Shown: in pieces, positions 41,320 to 50,336 of the stretch
Layout of the letters: each line of letters opens with the position of its first letter
Position numbering within the stretch: the first letter of the stretch is position 1
NCBI RefSeq assembly: GCF_900115865.1
Contig: NZ_FOXY01000005.1
Location: 1 to 64,000 of the forward strand
Length of the DNA: 64,000 nucleotides
Origin: Donghicola eburneus
Lineage (GTDB): Bacteria > Pseudomonadota > Alphaproteobacteria > Rhodobacterales > Rhodobacteraceae
Reading direction: 5' to 3'
Program-made: the position numbers and the translations under genes
Notes under the pieces: model-generated
The model's database searches: none
What the model was told of the DNA's origin: nothing
What the model saw: only the letters and a program-made list of their open reading frames with translations

Positions 41320-43512
41320 ATGCAATTCAACACTCCGGCAGGACAGAACCTGTTCGACGACGCCAAGGTCGTCGGCAAACCCACCACGCGGATTGACGGT
41401 CCGCTCAAGGTCACGGGCACTGCGCCATATGCCTACGAGCGTCACGACGTCGCCGAAGGGCAGTTGGTGGGCTACCCAGTTTTGGCCACGATCGCCAAAG
41501 GACGCATCACGTCGATGGACACCGACACGGCCAAGGCGATGCCCGGCGTTTTAGATGTCATCACCGCACCCGAGGTAGGCGAAATGCCGAGCCCCAGCGA
41601 CATGAATGTCGCGCCTCTGTTTGGCGGAAAAGAGATCGCACAATACCACCAAGCTATTGCCGTAGTGGTCGCCGAAACCTTTGAGCAGGCGCGTGCGGCT
41701 GCTGCGAAGGTACAGACCGAATACGAGGTGGACGAGATCGGGTCGCTCGATCTTCAGGCCGCTTGGGAAGATGTGATGGACGACCGTTCTGACGCGACCC
41801 GCGTGGGGGATTTCGAAGCTGCCTTCGAGTCCGCCCCTGTGACCATCGACAAGACCTACACCACGCCTTCCCACTCTCACGCAATGATGGAGCCTCCGGC
41901 GTCGATCGCGCAGTGGGACGACGGCAAGCTGACGGTCTGGACCTCGAACCAGATGATTGAATGGGCACAAGCGGCGCTCGCCAAGACGTTTGAACTGGAT
42001 GCAGAGGACGTTCGCGTTGACAGCCCCTACATCGGCGGCGGTTTCGGTGTGAAGCTGTTCGTGCGTTCAGATGCCATCCTAGCCGCGCAAGCTGCGCGCC
42101 GCGTGGGGCAGGCGGTCAAGGTCGCGATGCCCCGTCCGATGGTGATGAACAACACCGCGCACCGAGCCTCGACCATCCAGCGCATCCGCATCGGGGCGAC
42201 CCGTGATGGTCAGATCACTGCCATTGCCCACGAGGCTATCAGCCACGCAATGGAAGGTGGCAGCGGCGAGAACGCGATTGGCCAAACCCGCCAGTTCTAC
42301 GCGGGCGATAATCGTCTGATCAAAATGCATCTCGCGACCATGGCGCTGCCCGAAGAGAATGCGATGCGCGCTCCGGGCGAAGCTGCGGGACTGATGGCGC
42401 TGGAAATTGCAATGGACGAAATGGCCGAAGAGTTGGGCATGGACCCAGTGGCCTTTCGGGTGATGAATGACACCCAAGTCGATCCCGAAGATCCGGACAA
42501 GCCGTTTTCCGAGCGGAACTTTGTCGAATGTCTGGAGCGCGGGGCCGACGCCTTTGGCTGGGCTGATCGGAACACGGCACCGGGTGCAACCCGAGATGGC
42601 GACTGGCTGATTGGCCATGGTCTGGCAGGGGCCTATCGCGGCGGACCTGCGATGGCTTCGGGGGCACGCATTCGTCTGACGCCCCAAGGACAGGTGATCG
42701 TCGAGACGGCAATGACCGATATCGGAACGGGGTCCTACACCATCCTCGCGCAGACGGCGGCAGAGGTGCTCGGCGTGACAGCCGAAGATGTTGAGGTGCG
42801 CTTGGGAGATAGCAGTTACCCCGACAGCGCGGGTTCCGGCGGGCAATGGGGCGCGGCCTCGTCCACAGCGGGTGTTTATGCTGCCGCGGTTGCCATGCGT
42901 CAGGCCATTGCCGATCATCTGGGCAAGGACGTGGAGGATCTGAGCTTTGAAGATGCATCTGTCCGCACCACTGACAAGCAAATCCCCTTGGCAGGGCTCA
43001 GCGATACCGAGATCGTGGCCGAGGACTCGATCGAGTTCGGCGATTTCCGAAGCGAGCAGGTCGTCTCGACCTTTGGTGCGCATTTCGTCGAGGTGGGCGT
43101 GAACGCGTACACCGGCGAAACACGGCTGCGCCGGATGCTGGCTGTCTGTGATGCAGGCCGCATCCTGAATCCGATCACCGCCCGCAGTCAGGTCATTGGC
43201 GGCATGGTGATGGGGGTTGGCGCGGCGCTGATGGAAGACGCCGCAATCGACACCGCGCGCGGCTTCTTTCCCGCCCATGATTTGGCGGGGTACGAAGTGC
43301 CGGTGCATGCTGACATCCCCGCGCAAGAGGTGATCTTCCTTGATACGCTGGACCCGGCATCCACTCCGCTCAAGGCCAAGGGCGTCGGCGAACTGGGTCT
43401 GTGCGGCGTGGCAGCTGCCGTCGCGAACGCGGTCTACAACGCGACGGGTGTGCGCGTACGGGACTACCCCGTGACGCTCGATCGGTTCATTGACCGGCTG
43501 CCCTCTGCCTAA
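41320..43512 (+). CDS. paoC: periplasmic aldehyde oxidoreductase, molybdenum subunit
   Basis: A 730-aa xanthine-oxidase-family large subunit. Mo-cofactor regions include GGFGVKLF, RAPGEAAGLMALE and GSGGQWGAAS, and the catalytic Glu is in the late AKGVGELGLCG region. It oxidises aldehydes (PaoC acts on aromatic aldehydes in E. coli). The enzyme would be co-exported with PaoA as a complex. The dedicated MCD insertion chaperone (PaoD) is not next to it. A strong terminator follows. Confidence 0.85.
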   Translation: MQFNTPAGQNLFDDAKVVGKPTTRIDGPLKVTGTAPYAYERHDVAEGQLVGYPVLATIAKGRITSMDTDTAKAMPGVLDVITAPEVGEMPSPSDMNVAPLFGGKEIAQYHQAIAVVVAETFEQARAAAAKVQTEYEVDEIGSLDLQAAWEDVMDDRSDATRVGDFEAAFESAPVTIDKTYTTPSHSHAMMEPPASIAQWDDGKLTVWTSNQMIEWAQAALAKTFELDAEDVRVDSPYIGGGFGVKLFVRSDAILAAQAARRVGQAVKVAMPRPMVMNNTAHRASTIQRIRIGATRDGQITAIAHEAISHAMEGGSGENAIGQTRQFYAGDNRLIKMHLATMALPEENAMRAPGEAAGLMALEIAMDEMAEELGMDPVAFRVMNDTQVDPEDPDKPFSERNFVECLERGADAFGWADRNTAPGATRDGDWLIGHGLAGAYRGGPAMASGARIRLTPQGQVIVETAMTDIGTGSYTILAQTAAEVLGVTAEDVEVRLGDSSYPDSAGSGGQWGAASSTAGVYAAAVAMRQAIADHLGKDVEDLSFEDASVRTTDKQIPLAGLSDTEIVAEDSIEFGDFRSEQVVSTFGAHFVEVGVNAYTGETRLRRMLAVCDAGRILNPITARSQVIGGMVMGVGAALMEDAAIDTARGFFPAHDLAGYEVPVHADIPAQEVIFLDTLDPASTPLKAKGVGELGLCGVAAAVANAVYNATGVRVRDYPVTLDRFIDRLPSA

Positions 43513-43555
43513 GATCAACGCGGCCTGATCTGACAGGCGCATTTCACATGATCGA

Positions 43556-43587
43556 AAAGCCCGGCCGTGTTTCGACGGCCGGGCTTT
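43556..43587 (+). terminator. rho-independent terminator after paoC
   Basis: AAAGCCCGGCCGT / ACGGCCGGGCTTT is a 13-bp perfect stem with a 6-base loop followed by CTCTTTGTCTTT. It ends the paoABC operon. Confidence 0.85.
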
Positions 43588-43761
43588 CTCTTTGTCTTTG
43601 GAACCTACCGCGCGGTTCAAGTGCCCGTATTCTGGTACGCGCGATCATGCGGATGATCGGTGGGGTCATGTCGGGAGCGTTCGCTTAGGTGTACTTTCCA
43701 GACCATAGGCGCTCTGCAATGGCAGGTGTTGCGACTACAAATTTTAAGAAAGGACTTCTGG

Positions 43762-44523
43762 ATGCGCGTTCTTGTCGCCGGTGCCACGGGGTATTTGGGC
43801 CGCTTTCTGTGCGCAGAATATTCAAGGCGCGGACACCACGTTACGGCTCTGGTCCGTGATCCGTCGCGGGCCGAGGGTGTTGCGGACCTGCTCGTCCGAG
43901 CAGAGGTCACGCAGCCGGAAACTCTCGTTGGTGTTATGGACGGAGTGGACCTTGTCGTGTCCGCGCTCGGGATCACGCGGCAAGCCGACGGGCTCGGATA
44001 TTGGCAGGTCGACTACGAAGCCAACCTAAACCTACTGCGTGAAGCGGAAAAGGCGGGCGTGGGTCGGTTTTGTTACGTCCATGTCCTGAACGCCGAAGCG
44101 ATGATGGGCGTGCCACTGGTCGATGCCAAGGCTGCGTTCGTAACGCACCTGCAAGCGTCGGAGGTGCCAGAAACCGTTATCGCGCCGACTGGCTATTTCT
44201 CTGATATAAAGGATTTTTTCTCGATGGCACGGGCAGGGCGGGTCTGGCTGTTTGGTGACGGGTCCCACCGGCTCAATCCGATTCACGGCGCAGATCTGGC
44301 AGAGGCGATCGCGGATGCGACCGATGATGGGCAGAGTTGGCTGGAGGTCGGCGGTCCTGCCGTGATGACCCAGAGCCAGATTGCCAAAGCGGCATTCGCC
44401 GTGCTCGGGACAGAGCCCCCTGAAGGCCACGGAACAGCCCGTAGACACCAGTACAGCGGCGGGAAAGGCCTTCTTCCAGATGCTTGGGGTCTTCGCCGAG
44501 TTCGAGACCAACCTGCGCCGTGA
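43762..44523 (+). pseudogene. NmrA-like NAD(P)-binding protein, 3' end replaced
   Basis: The first ~218 codons are a good atypical SDR/NmrA protein (VLVAGATGYLGRFLCAEY, VSALGITRQADG, VIAPTGYFSDIKDFF, LNPIHGADLAEAIAD). Similarity stops at about AVLGTEPPE (near 44415). The frame then runs on into recombinase DNA in a wrong frame (RRHQYSGGKGLL...) to a stop at 44523. Family members are ~280-300 aa and carry a further C-terminal region, so this gene was cut by a rearrangement. A ribosome-like AAGGA precedes ATG 43762. Confidence 0.7.
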
Positions 44524-44701
44524 GCGCCAGCTTGAGGGGATAGCCAAGGCCAAGGCCAATGGCGTCTACAAGGGCCGCAAGCCCAGCGTCGATACCGCCG
44601 AGGTGAAGAGGCTGCGGGATGTCGAGGGGCTGGGGCCGACCGAGATTGCCAAGAAGTTGGGGATCGGGCGGACTAGCGTGTATCGAGTTCTAGAAGGGTA
44701 G
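44417..44701 (+). pseudogene. serine recombinase/invertase, C-terminal fragment
   Basis: From about 44420 the plus strand encodes the end of a Hin/Pin-type resolvase: TEQPVDTSTAAGKAFFQMLG, GVFAEFETNLRRERQLEGIA, then the HTH GLGPTEIAKKLGIGRTSVYRVL. The N-terminal catalytic serine domain (~100 residues) is missing. The fragment joins the truncated NmrA-like gene at 44415-44420. It marks the edge of an acquired segment. Confidence 0.8.
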
Positions 44702-44933
44702 GGATTTCCGTACCCACCTTTGAGGACGTTTTTGTTGCCACAGGCGACTACATGCTTAGGTTTATGCGGGTGGCTCGGGTGTGAGCGAGCTGCGTTTTCT
44801 CAGTGCAACTTTAGGTGCAGGTGCAGGTGCAGTGCCCCTCGACCCTGTCCCTTGCACACGTCGCCCGTAGCATGTGAGCGGTTTACTGAGCTACGGGCGG
44901 CGGTTTTCTTCGTGAGGAAGCCGCTCGAAGCGT

Positions 44934-46370
44934 TTAGTAACCCCCGAGATACCCACCGTCCTGCATCGCCTTCCAGATCAGCTCCTGCGTCTGCCGCAAG
45001 CCTTCACGGGTAAGGCCGTGGTCATAGGTGCGGTCTGTTCGCTTCGTCTCATCCGCCCAGCCTCCAAGCTGAAGGATGTCGGATTCTGGGACGCGGGCGC
45101 GGCGGGCAACCGTACGCCATGTATGGCGGGTAGAATGAAGGGAGAGGGTTCCGTCGGTCTCCTCGCCAAGCTGTTCACGGCGGAAGCGGGTGAACCATTG
45201 CGATACCGCCCCAGACTTGCCTGAGGAGTCGCGCACGGGCCATTCAGGGAAAAGGCGACCTGACCCAGCTGACGCGGCCAAGCGGGCCTGTAGGACGCTC
45301 TGCGCGGCTCCTACGAGGGGCACGAAGCGGGTTGCGTTGCGGGTCTTGCCTTCGGCGATGAAGAAGCCGCTTCCGTCCTTTTCAACAGCCGAGAGGGGGA
45401 GAAGGGCAACCTCGCTGACCCGACAGCCACCAGCCAGAGCAAGGCGTATGATGTCGCCTTCACGGGTGCCGCGCTCTGTGGCCCCCAGCAGCTTGGACAT
45501 CTGCTCTGCGGTGAAGTCTTGGCGGGTGGCCTTGGCCGCGTCCGAACGTGTCCTGATGCGGGTCTCACTGGCCCATACGTTGCCAAGGCTCTTGGGCAGG
45601 TGGCCGACCTGTACCGCCCAGTCCCATACCGCCTTCAGCAGGGTCACGTTCTTCTTGATGGTCTTGTGGCTTAGGCCATTGGGGGCGCGGTGAGTGCTCA
45701 CTGTGGGCAGGTAGTCGTACCTGAACCGAGTCGTCTGGGCGTTGGTCAACTCATCCATCATTACCGCACCGGTCTCCTCGACCTGTAGGAAGGCGCAGAG
45801 GTGCTTGATGGCGGTGTTGAGGTCGTTGAAGGTCTGCTTTGACAGCGGCTCGAAGGCGCTTTTGCTGTCAGGGCTGCGGGCTTCACAGTACATCCGCAGG
45901 CCCTCGCTGAGGGGGAGGCCCTCGCCGAACGCCACCTTGGCGTATCGCTTAAGGGTTTTCCGGTCTACGCGCCCTGAGTCGTCGGCCATTGCGAGTTGTT
46001 CCGTGACGATGGAGCGGACTAGTGCAGCTTCTGCCTTGTCCTTAGCGCGGATGCGGGTCAGCTCGTCTCGCATGGCTTTTGCTTGGTCGATGGAGAACTC
46101 AAGCTTGTCATGGCCGTGAAGCTGTAGCTTGCGCACGTCGGCAAGCAGGACATCGCGTTTCAGCTTGGCTTCACCGATGCGCTTTGTGCCAAGGCCACGT
46201 ACGATTTCTTTCCCGAACGGCTTGCCGTCCCATGGGTTGGGCTTGCCGATTAAGGCAAGGGGAGTCGCCATGCGGAACATCCAGCCACCGCCCTGCTTCT
46301 GGCGCAGGTAGTTCATATCTTCATCGCCCGCTTGGGGGTCCATGTTGGACCTATTTGACGATGGAGCCAT
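44934..46370 (-). CDS. tyrosine recombinase (phage/island-type integrase)
   Basis: About 478 aa. A SAM-like/core-binding domain in the middle precedes the catalytic domain with Arg in GGCRVSEVALL, the HxxR box HSTRHTWRT, and the final Tyr in DRTYDHG. The longer open frame starts inside the tRNA gene and its first 29 residues are the translated tRNA, so a later start is needed; Met at 46370 is used, with 46343 and 46316 as alternatives. The gene lies just 3' of tRNA-Ser, the usual place for an integrase that targets a tRNA. Confidence 0.85.
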   Translation of the reverse strand: MAPSSNRSNMDPQAGDEDMNYLRQKQGGGWMFRMATPLALIGKPNPWDGKPFGKEIVRGLGTKRIGEAKLKRDVLLADVRKLQLHGHDKLEFSIDQAKAMRDELTRIRAKDKAEAALVRSIVTEQLAMADDSGRVDRKTLKRYAKVAFGEGLPLSEGLRMYCEARSPDSKSAFEPLSKQTFNDLNTAIKHLCAFLQVEETGAVMMDELTNAQTTRFRYDYLPTVSTHRAPNGLSHKTIKKNVTLLKAVWDWAVQVGHLPKSLGNVWASETRIRTRSDAAKATRQDFTAEQMSKLLGATERGTREGDIIRLALAGGCRVSEVALLPLSAVEKDGSGFFIAEGKTRNATRFVPLVGAAQSVLQARLAASAGSGRLFPEWPVRDSSGKSGAVSQWFTRFRREQLGEETDGTLSLHSTRHTWRTVARRARVPESDILQLGGWADETKRTDRTYDHGLTREGLRQTQELIWKAMQDGGYLGGY

Positions 46371-46409
46371 CTCGAGTAAGTCTTTGATTATGCTTAACAA
46401 AAGCCATAA

Positions 46410-46499
46410 TGGCGGAGAGACAGGGATTCGAACCCTGGGTGGGCTTGCACCCACAACGGTTTTCGAGACCGCCCCGTTCGACCACTCCGGCACCTCTCC
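46410..46499 (-). tRNA. tRNA-Ser (anticodon CGA)
   Basis: A 90-nt serine tRNA on the minus strand. GGAGAGG at the 5' end pairs with TCTCTCC before G-CCA. The anticodon loop is CT-CGA-AA, a long variable arm (GTGGGTGCAAGCCCAC) is present and the T arm is CAGGG-TTCGAAT-CCCTG. CCA is encoded. It reads UCG codons. Its 3' end borders the integrase gene. Confidence 0.95.
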
Positions 46500-46654
46500 G
46501 CGGGGGTCTGTGGAGGCGGTGTCTAATGTTATCCTCTGGGGGCTGCAACCCCTTTTTGCACGATTTTTTGACTTTGTTTCAGGCCCCCTGATTTCGAGTT
46601 CTCTTGGCAGAGAGGACAGAGCGCCCTATCCCTTAGGGAAAGATCGGAGGCTTC

Positions 46655-47479
46655 ATGCGCCAATTTGTTACCACGGCCCTTTTTGGGCTGGCTTTTGCCG
46701 TTCCTGTGCAGGCCGCAAGCGAAGATGATGTGGCACGGTTGTTCGATGCCATGCGCGTTTCGGACGTGATCGAGATTATGCGCGAAGAGGGGCTTGGCTA
46801 CTCTGAAACTCTGGCCGAAGAAATGCTTCCCAATGGCGCGACGCAAACCTGGCAGGACAGCGTGAGCCGAATCTACAACACCGAAGCTATGGAAGCGGGG
46901 CTGACGGCCGAGTTTTCTGAGGCGGTAAAAGATGAGGATCTGGACAGCGTCATCGCGTTCTTCGAATCCGAGCTGGGACGCCGGATCGTTGATCTGGAGA
47001 TTTCGGCGCGCGAGGCGCTGCTTGATCCCGCGGTTGAAGAAGCCAGCCACGACAACTTTGAACAGCATTTGCAAGACGCCGATCCGCGGCTTGATTTGGT
47101 AACGGCCTATATAGAGGCGAATGACTTGGTCGATGCGAACGTGGTTGGCGCGCTGAACTCGAACTTTGCCTTCCTGCGCGGTCTGGCCGAGGCAGGCCAG
47201 AATGGGGCCGCCATGACCGAAAGCGAAATGCTGGCCTCTGTGTGGGCTCAGGAACAAGACGTTCGCTCTGAAACTCGGATGTGGCTCTACTCTTATCTCC
47301 TGATGGCGTACGCGCCCTTGGAGAATGACGAACTGGAGGCTTATATAGAGATGTCCGAGTCGGACGCGGGCAGGGCGATGAACAGAGGGCTGTTCGAGGG
47401 CTTTGATCCGATGTTCACAGGAATTTCAGCGGCTCTGGGGGCAGAGATCGCGGAAATCGGCTCGGGAGAAGAGCTATAA
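46655..47479 (+). CDS. exported DUF2059 domain protein
   Basis: A 274-aa protein with a signal peptide (residues 1-20, ending VQAAS). Two helical DUF2059-like units follow (LTAEFSEAVKDEDLDSVIAFFESELGRRIVDLE and the repeat-like MAYAPLENDELEAYIEMSESDAGRAMNRGL). Very acidic (over 15% Asp+Glu). No enzymatic motif. GGAGG ribosome site. Function unknown; probably periplasmic. Confidence 0.8.
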   Translation: MRQFVTTALFGLAFAVPVQAASEDDVARLFDAMRVSDVIEIMREEGLGYSETLAEEMLPNGATQTWQDSVSRIYNTEAMEAGLTAEFSEAVKDEDLDSVIAFFESELGRRIVDLEISAREALLDPAVEEASHDNFEQHLQDADPRLDLVTAYIEANDLVDANVVGALNSNFAFLRGLAEAGQNGAAMTESEMLASVWAQEQDVRSETRMWLYSYLLMAYAPLENDELEAYIEMSESDAGRAMNRGLFEGFDPMFTGISAALGAEIAEIGSGEEL

Positions 47480-47482
47480 CGC

Positions 47483-47511
47483 TTGACTCATATACCTATC
47501 CCGAACATAAG
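47483..47511 (+). promoter_or_regulatory. candidate promoter of rplU-rpmA
   Basis: TTGACT, 17-base spacer, CATAAG. It is the best sigma-70-like pair in the gap before rplU and leaves a leader of about 125 bases. Confidence 0.5.
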
Positions 47512-47520
47512 CGCGGCTCG

Positions 47521-47538
47521 GGCCGCATCTTTGCGGCC
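47521..47538 (+). other. hairpin in the rplU leader
   Basis: GGCCGC-ATCTTT-GCGGCC is a perfect 6-bp stem in the rplU leader, not followed by a T-run. It could be a regulatory leader structure or a weak terminator of the DUF2059 gene. Confidence 0.35.
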
Positions 47539-47642
47539 AGAGTTGATTCAATATAGCCCTTACGGGCTCGCAGTTTTAGGTGGCTTCGGCCGGAAACCCC
47601 GCATGGGTCCGAAAGACGCGACAAACGGAAAAGGAAACGGCA

Positions 47643-48248
47643 ATGTTTGCTGTCCTCAAAACCGGTGGCAAGCAGTACAAAGTCCAGTCGGGCGATGTAC
47701 TCCGCATCGAAAAGCTTGCAGCTGACGCAGGTGAAACTGTTCAGTTCAACGACGTTCTGATGGTTGGCGGTGACAACACTGTCATCGGCGCACCCTTCGT
47801 TGATGGTGCTGCTGTTCAGGCCGAAGTTCTGGACCTGATCAAAGACGAAAAGAAAATCACTTTCGTCAAGCGTCGCCGTAAGCACAGCTCGCAGCGTACC
47901 CGTGGCCACCGTCAGCAACTGACCGTTGTCCGCATCACCGACATCCTGACCGCAGGCGCAGACGCGACCGGCGTAAAGGCTGCTCTGGGTGCACGCAGCG
48001 TCGCAGCTCCTGCAACCGCTTCGGCAGCTCCTGCTGCAGCAGCAACCGCTGGCGCAGACGACCTGAAGAAACTGTCGGGCGTTGGCCCCGCTCTCGAGAA
48101 GAAGCTTCTCGAAGCTGGTATCACCACTTTCGCACAAATCGCAGCATGGACCGAAGCGGACATTGCTGAGATGGACGAGAAACTGTCGTTCAAAGGCCGT
48201 ATCCAGCGTGAAGGCTGGGTTGAGCAGGCCAAAGAACTGGCAAACTAA
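47643..48248 (+). CDS. rplU: 50S ribosomal protein L21 with helix-hairpin-helix extension
   Basis: A 201-aa protein, twice the usual L21 length (~103). Residues 1-103 are canonical L21 ([32 protein letters not shown]). An Ala/Thr/Pro-rich linker (about 118-138) leads to a helix-hairpin-helix domain at 139-201 ([20 protein letters not shown]). The start at ATG 47643 follows AAAGGAAA; the longer frame is excluded by the conserved MFAVLKTG start. Such extended L21 proteins are common in Rhodobacteraceae. rpmA follows after 22 bases. Confidence 0.95.
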   Translation: MFAVLKTGGKQYKVQSGDVLRIEKLAADAGETVQFNDVLMVGGDNTVIGAPFVDGAAVQAEVLDLIKDEKKITFVKRRRKHSSQRTRGHRQQLTVVRITDILTAGADATGVKAALGARSVAAPATASAAPAAAATAGADDLKKLSGVGPALEKKLLEAGITTFAQIAAWTEADIAEMDEKLSFKGRIQREGWVEQAKELAN

Positions 48249-48270
48249 GCCGAAGTAAGGAGACCAACCC

Positions 48271-48540
48271 ATGGCACACAAAAAAGCTGGCGGTTCATCC
48301 CGTAACGGTCGCGACAGTGCTGGTCGCCGTCTTGGCGTCAAACTGTTTGGCGGTCAGGCCGCAATCCCTGGCAACATCATCGTGCGTCAGCGCGGCAACA
48401 AATGGTGGCCGGGCGACAACGTCGGTCAGGGCAAAGATCACACCCTGTTTGCGACCGCAGAAGGCAAAGTGACCTTCACCAAAGGCCTCAAGGGCCGCAC
48501 CTTTGTTTCGGTTGTTCCTGTAGCCGAGGCTGCAGAATAA
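48271..48540 (+). CDS. rpmA: 50S ribosomal protein L27
   Basis: An 89-aa protein with the universal N-terminal [20 protein letters not shown] and [19 protein letters not shown]. It sits in the large subunit near the peptidyl-transferase centre. AAGGAG precedes the ATG. Co-transcribed with rplU; a terminator follows. Confidence 0.97.
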   Translation: MAHKKAGGSSRNGRDSAGRRLGVKLFGGQAAIPGNIIVRQRGNKWWPGDNVGQGKDHTLFATAEGKVTFTKGLKGRTFVSVVPVAEAAE

Positions 48541-48567
48541 ACCGAACCCGAAGGGTACAAGATTTCA

Positions 48568-48590
48568 GGGGATCGGTACTACCGGTCCCC
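48568..48590 (+). terminator. rho-independent terminator after rpmA
   Basis: GGGGA-T-CGGT / ACCG-G-TCCCC hairpin followed by TAATTTTTTG, 27 bases after the rpmA stop. Confidence 0.85.
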
Positions 48591-48690
48591 TAATTTTTTG
48601 CGATTTTTTACCGTTTACAAGTAGTTGGACAGTTGTGCGGGGAGGGTGCAGCCCCATCTACTAATCATCCGAATTGCCGGAGGAGGGCAC

Positions 48691-49230
48691 ATGGTTGAAG
48701 AGGTATTAGAAGCGCCGCAAGTGATTGATGCGGGTAGTTTTGTTTTGCGGCCACTGCGCAAGTCGGACGAGGGCATGATCTCGTTTTATGCGGGGGATGA
48801 ACGGGTTGCGCGGATGACGCGCTCGGTTCCGCATCCGCTGCCGCCTGGTGCGGTCGAGCAATACGTGAAGCGCGCGATGGAGCCAGAGACCGGCGAAGTC
48901 ATCTGGGCCATGGACGCCACACAAAACGGCGGTCCCGAGGTCATGGGGGTCATCAGCCTTCTGCCGATGGATCGCAATCAGGCACAGGTCGGCTACTGGG
49001 TCGGACCGAGCCACTGGAACACAGGTGTCGCATCCGCAGCCGTTCGGGCGCTGGTCGAAGCGAACCCGATGAAGAACGCGACGTTCTTTGCCGAGGTGTT
49101 CCAAGAAAATCTGGCATCCGCGCGGGTGCTGACCAATTGCGGCTTCGAATACCTCGGAGACGCGGAAACGTTTTCGGTCGCACGCAATTCGCGGGTGCCG
49201 ACTTGGACATATACACGCCGGCTGGATTGA
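48691..49230 (+). CDS. GNAT-family N-acetyltransferase (RimJ/RimL-like)
   Basis: A 179-aa acetyltransferase with the acetyl-CoA region VGYWVGPSHWNTGVASAAVRAL and the C-terminal ENLASARVLTNCGFEYLG typical of RimJ-type enzymes. The start MVEEVLEAP is preceded by GGAGGA; the residues before it in the longer frame are not conserved in character. It could acetylate a protein N-terminus or a small molecule. Located between rpmA and obgE. Confidence 0.8.
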   Translation: MVEEVLEAPQVIDAGSFVLRPLRKSDEGMISFYAGDERVARMTRSVPHPLPPGAVEQYVKRAMEPETGEVIWAMDATQNGGPEVMGVISLLPMDRNQAQVGYWVGPSHWNTGVASAAVRALVEANPMKNATFFAEVFQENLASARVLTNCGFEYLGDAETFSVARNSRVPTWTYTRRLD

Positions 49231-49283
49231 TCCCGTCGGTCGCTCGCTGTAACAGGCGTGCAAACTGCCAGAATGGGTGACGC

Positions 49284-50336
49284 ATGAAATTCCTAGACCT
49301 TGCCAGAATCGAAATCCGTTCGGGGAACGGCGGGTCGGGATGCGTCAGCTTCCGGCGAGAGAAGTTCATCGAATACGGCGGCCCCAACGGTGGGGACGGC
49401 GGCTGTGGTGGCGACGTGATTGTTGAGGTCGTCGATGGCCTGAACACGCTGATCGACTTCCGCTACCAACAGCACTTCTTTGCGGGCAACGGACAGCCGG
49501 GCAAGGGCCAGCAGCGCACCGGTGCGGACGGCAAGGACATCGTTCTGCGCGTGCCCTCGGGCACTGAAATCCTCGACGAGGATGAAGAGACAGTTCTATT
49601 CGACCTGACCGAAGTTGGCGACCGTATCGTGCTGGCCAAGGGTGGCAACGGCGGCTGGGGCAACCTGCGCTTCAAATCCGCAACCAACCAAGCGCCGCGT
49701 CACGCCAACCCCGGACAAGAGGGTATCACCCGCACCGTTTGGCTGCGACTGAAGCTGATCGCGGACGCGGGCCTGCTGGGCCTGCCCAATGCGGGCAAGT
49801 CGACGTTCCTGTCGGCCTGTTCGAACGCGCGTCCCAAGATCGCGGACTACCCGTTCACCACGCTGCACCCGAACCTTGGCGTCGTTGGTATCGACAACGC
49901 CGAATTCGTCATGGCGGACATTCCCGGTCTGATCGAAGGGGCGTCCGAAGGGCGGGGGATCGGCGACCGTTTCCTTGGTCACGTCGAACGCTGCGCGGTT
50001 CTGCTGCACCTCGTGGACGGGACCTCGGATGATGTGGCGCACGACTACAACGTCATCATTGGCGAGCTTGAGGCCTATGGCGGCGAATTGGCCAATAAGC
50101 CGCGTGTGACGGCCTTGAACAAGATTGATGCGCTGGATGACGAAGAGCGCGAAGAAAAGCGTGCCGCGCTGGAAGAGGCTGTGGGTGGCCCCGTTATGAT
50201 GCTGTCCAGCGTCAGCCGCGAAGGTCTGCCCGAAGTGCTGCGCGCAGTCCGTGCCCAGATCGAGGACGACCGTCTGCGCATCAAGAAAGAAGAAGCCGAA
50301 GAGGACGAGCAGGAGAACGGAACATGGCAACCCTAA
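49284..50336 (+). CDS. obgE: Obg-family GTPase
   Basis: A 350-aa GTPase. An N-terminal glycine-rich Obg domain (residues 1-158; [23 protein letters not shown]) precedes the G domain: G1 [10 protein letters not shown]3 [11 protein letters not shown]4 NKID and G5 SSVSREG. The acidic C-terminus ([11 protein letters not shown]) is typical. It acts in 50S ribosome assembly and stress control. Its end overlaps proB by 13 bases. Confidence 0.97.
   Translation: MKFLDLARIEIRSGNGGSGCVSFRREKFIEYGGPNGGDGGCGGDVIVEVVDGLNTLIDFRYQQHFFAGNGQPGKGQQRTGADGKDIVLRVPSGTEILDEDEETVLFDLTEVGDRIVLAKGGNGGWGNLRFKSATNQAPRHANPGQEGITRTVWLRLKLIADAGLLGLPNAGKSTFLSACSNARPKIADYPFTTLHPNLGVVGIDNAEFVMADIPGLIEGASEGRGIGDRFLGHVERCAVLLHLVDGTSDDVAHDYNVIIGELEAYGGELANKPRVTALNKIDALDDEEREEKRAALEEAVGGPVMMLSSVSREGLPEVLRAVRAQIEDDRLRIKKEEAEEDEQENGTWQP

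Noticed and set aside
42079-43620. 513-codon minus-strand open frame over paoC
   Set aside because: Shadow of a clear molybdoenzyme gene; it also crosses the paoC terminator and has no ribosome site or domain.
44812-44834. Short tandem repeat of AGGTGC (three units)
   Set aside because: Too short to call a functional repeat or CRISPR; no spaced copies. No CRISPR array was seen anywhere in the window.
46371-46493. N-terminal extension of the integrase open frame
   Set aside because: The sequence MPEWSNGAVSKTVVG... is translated tRNA-Ser, a familiar annotation artefact; a later start is used.
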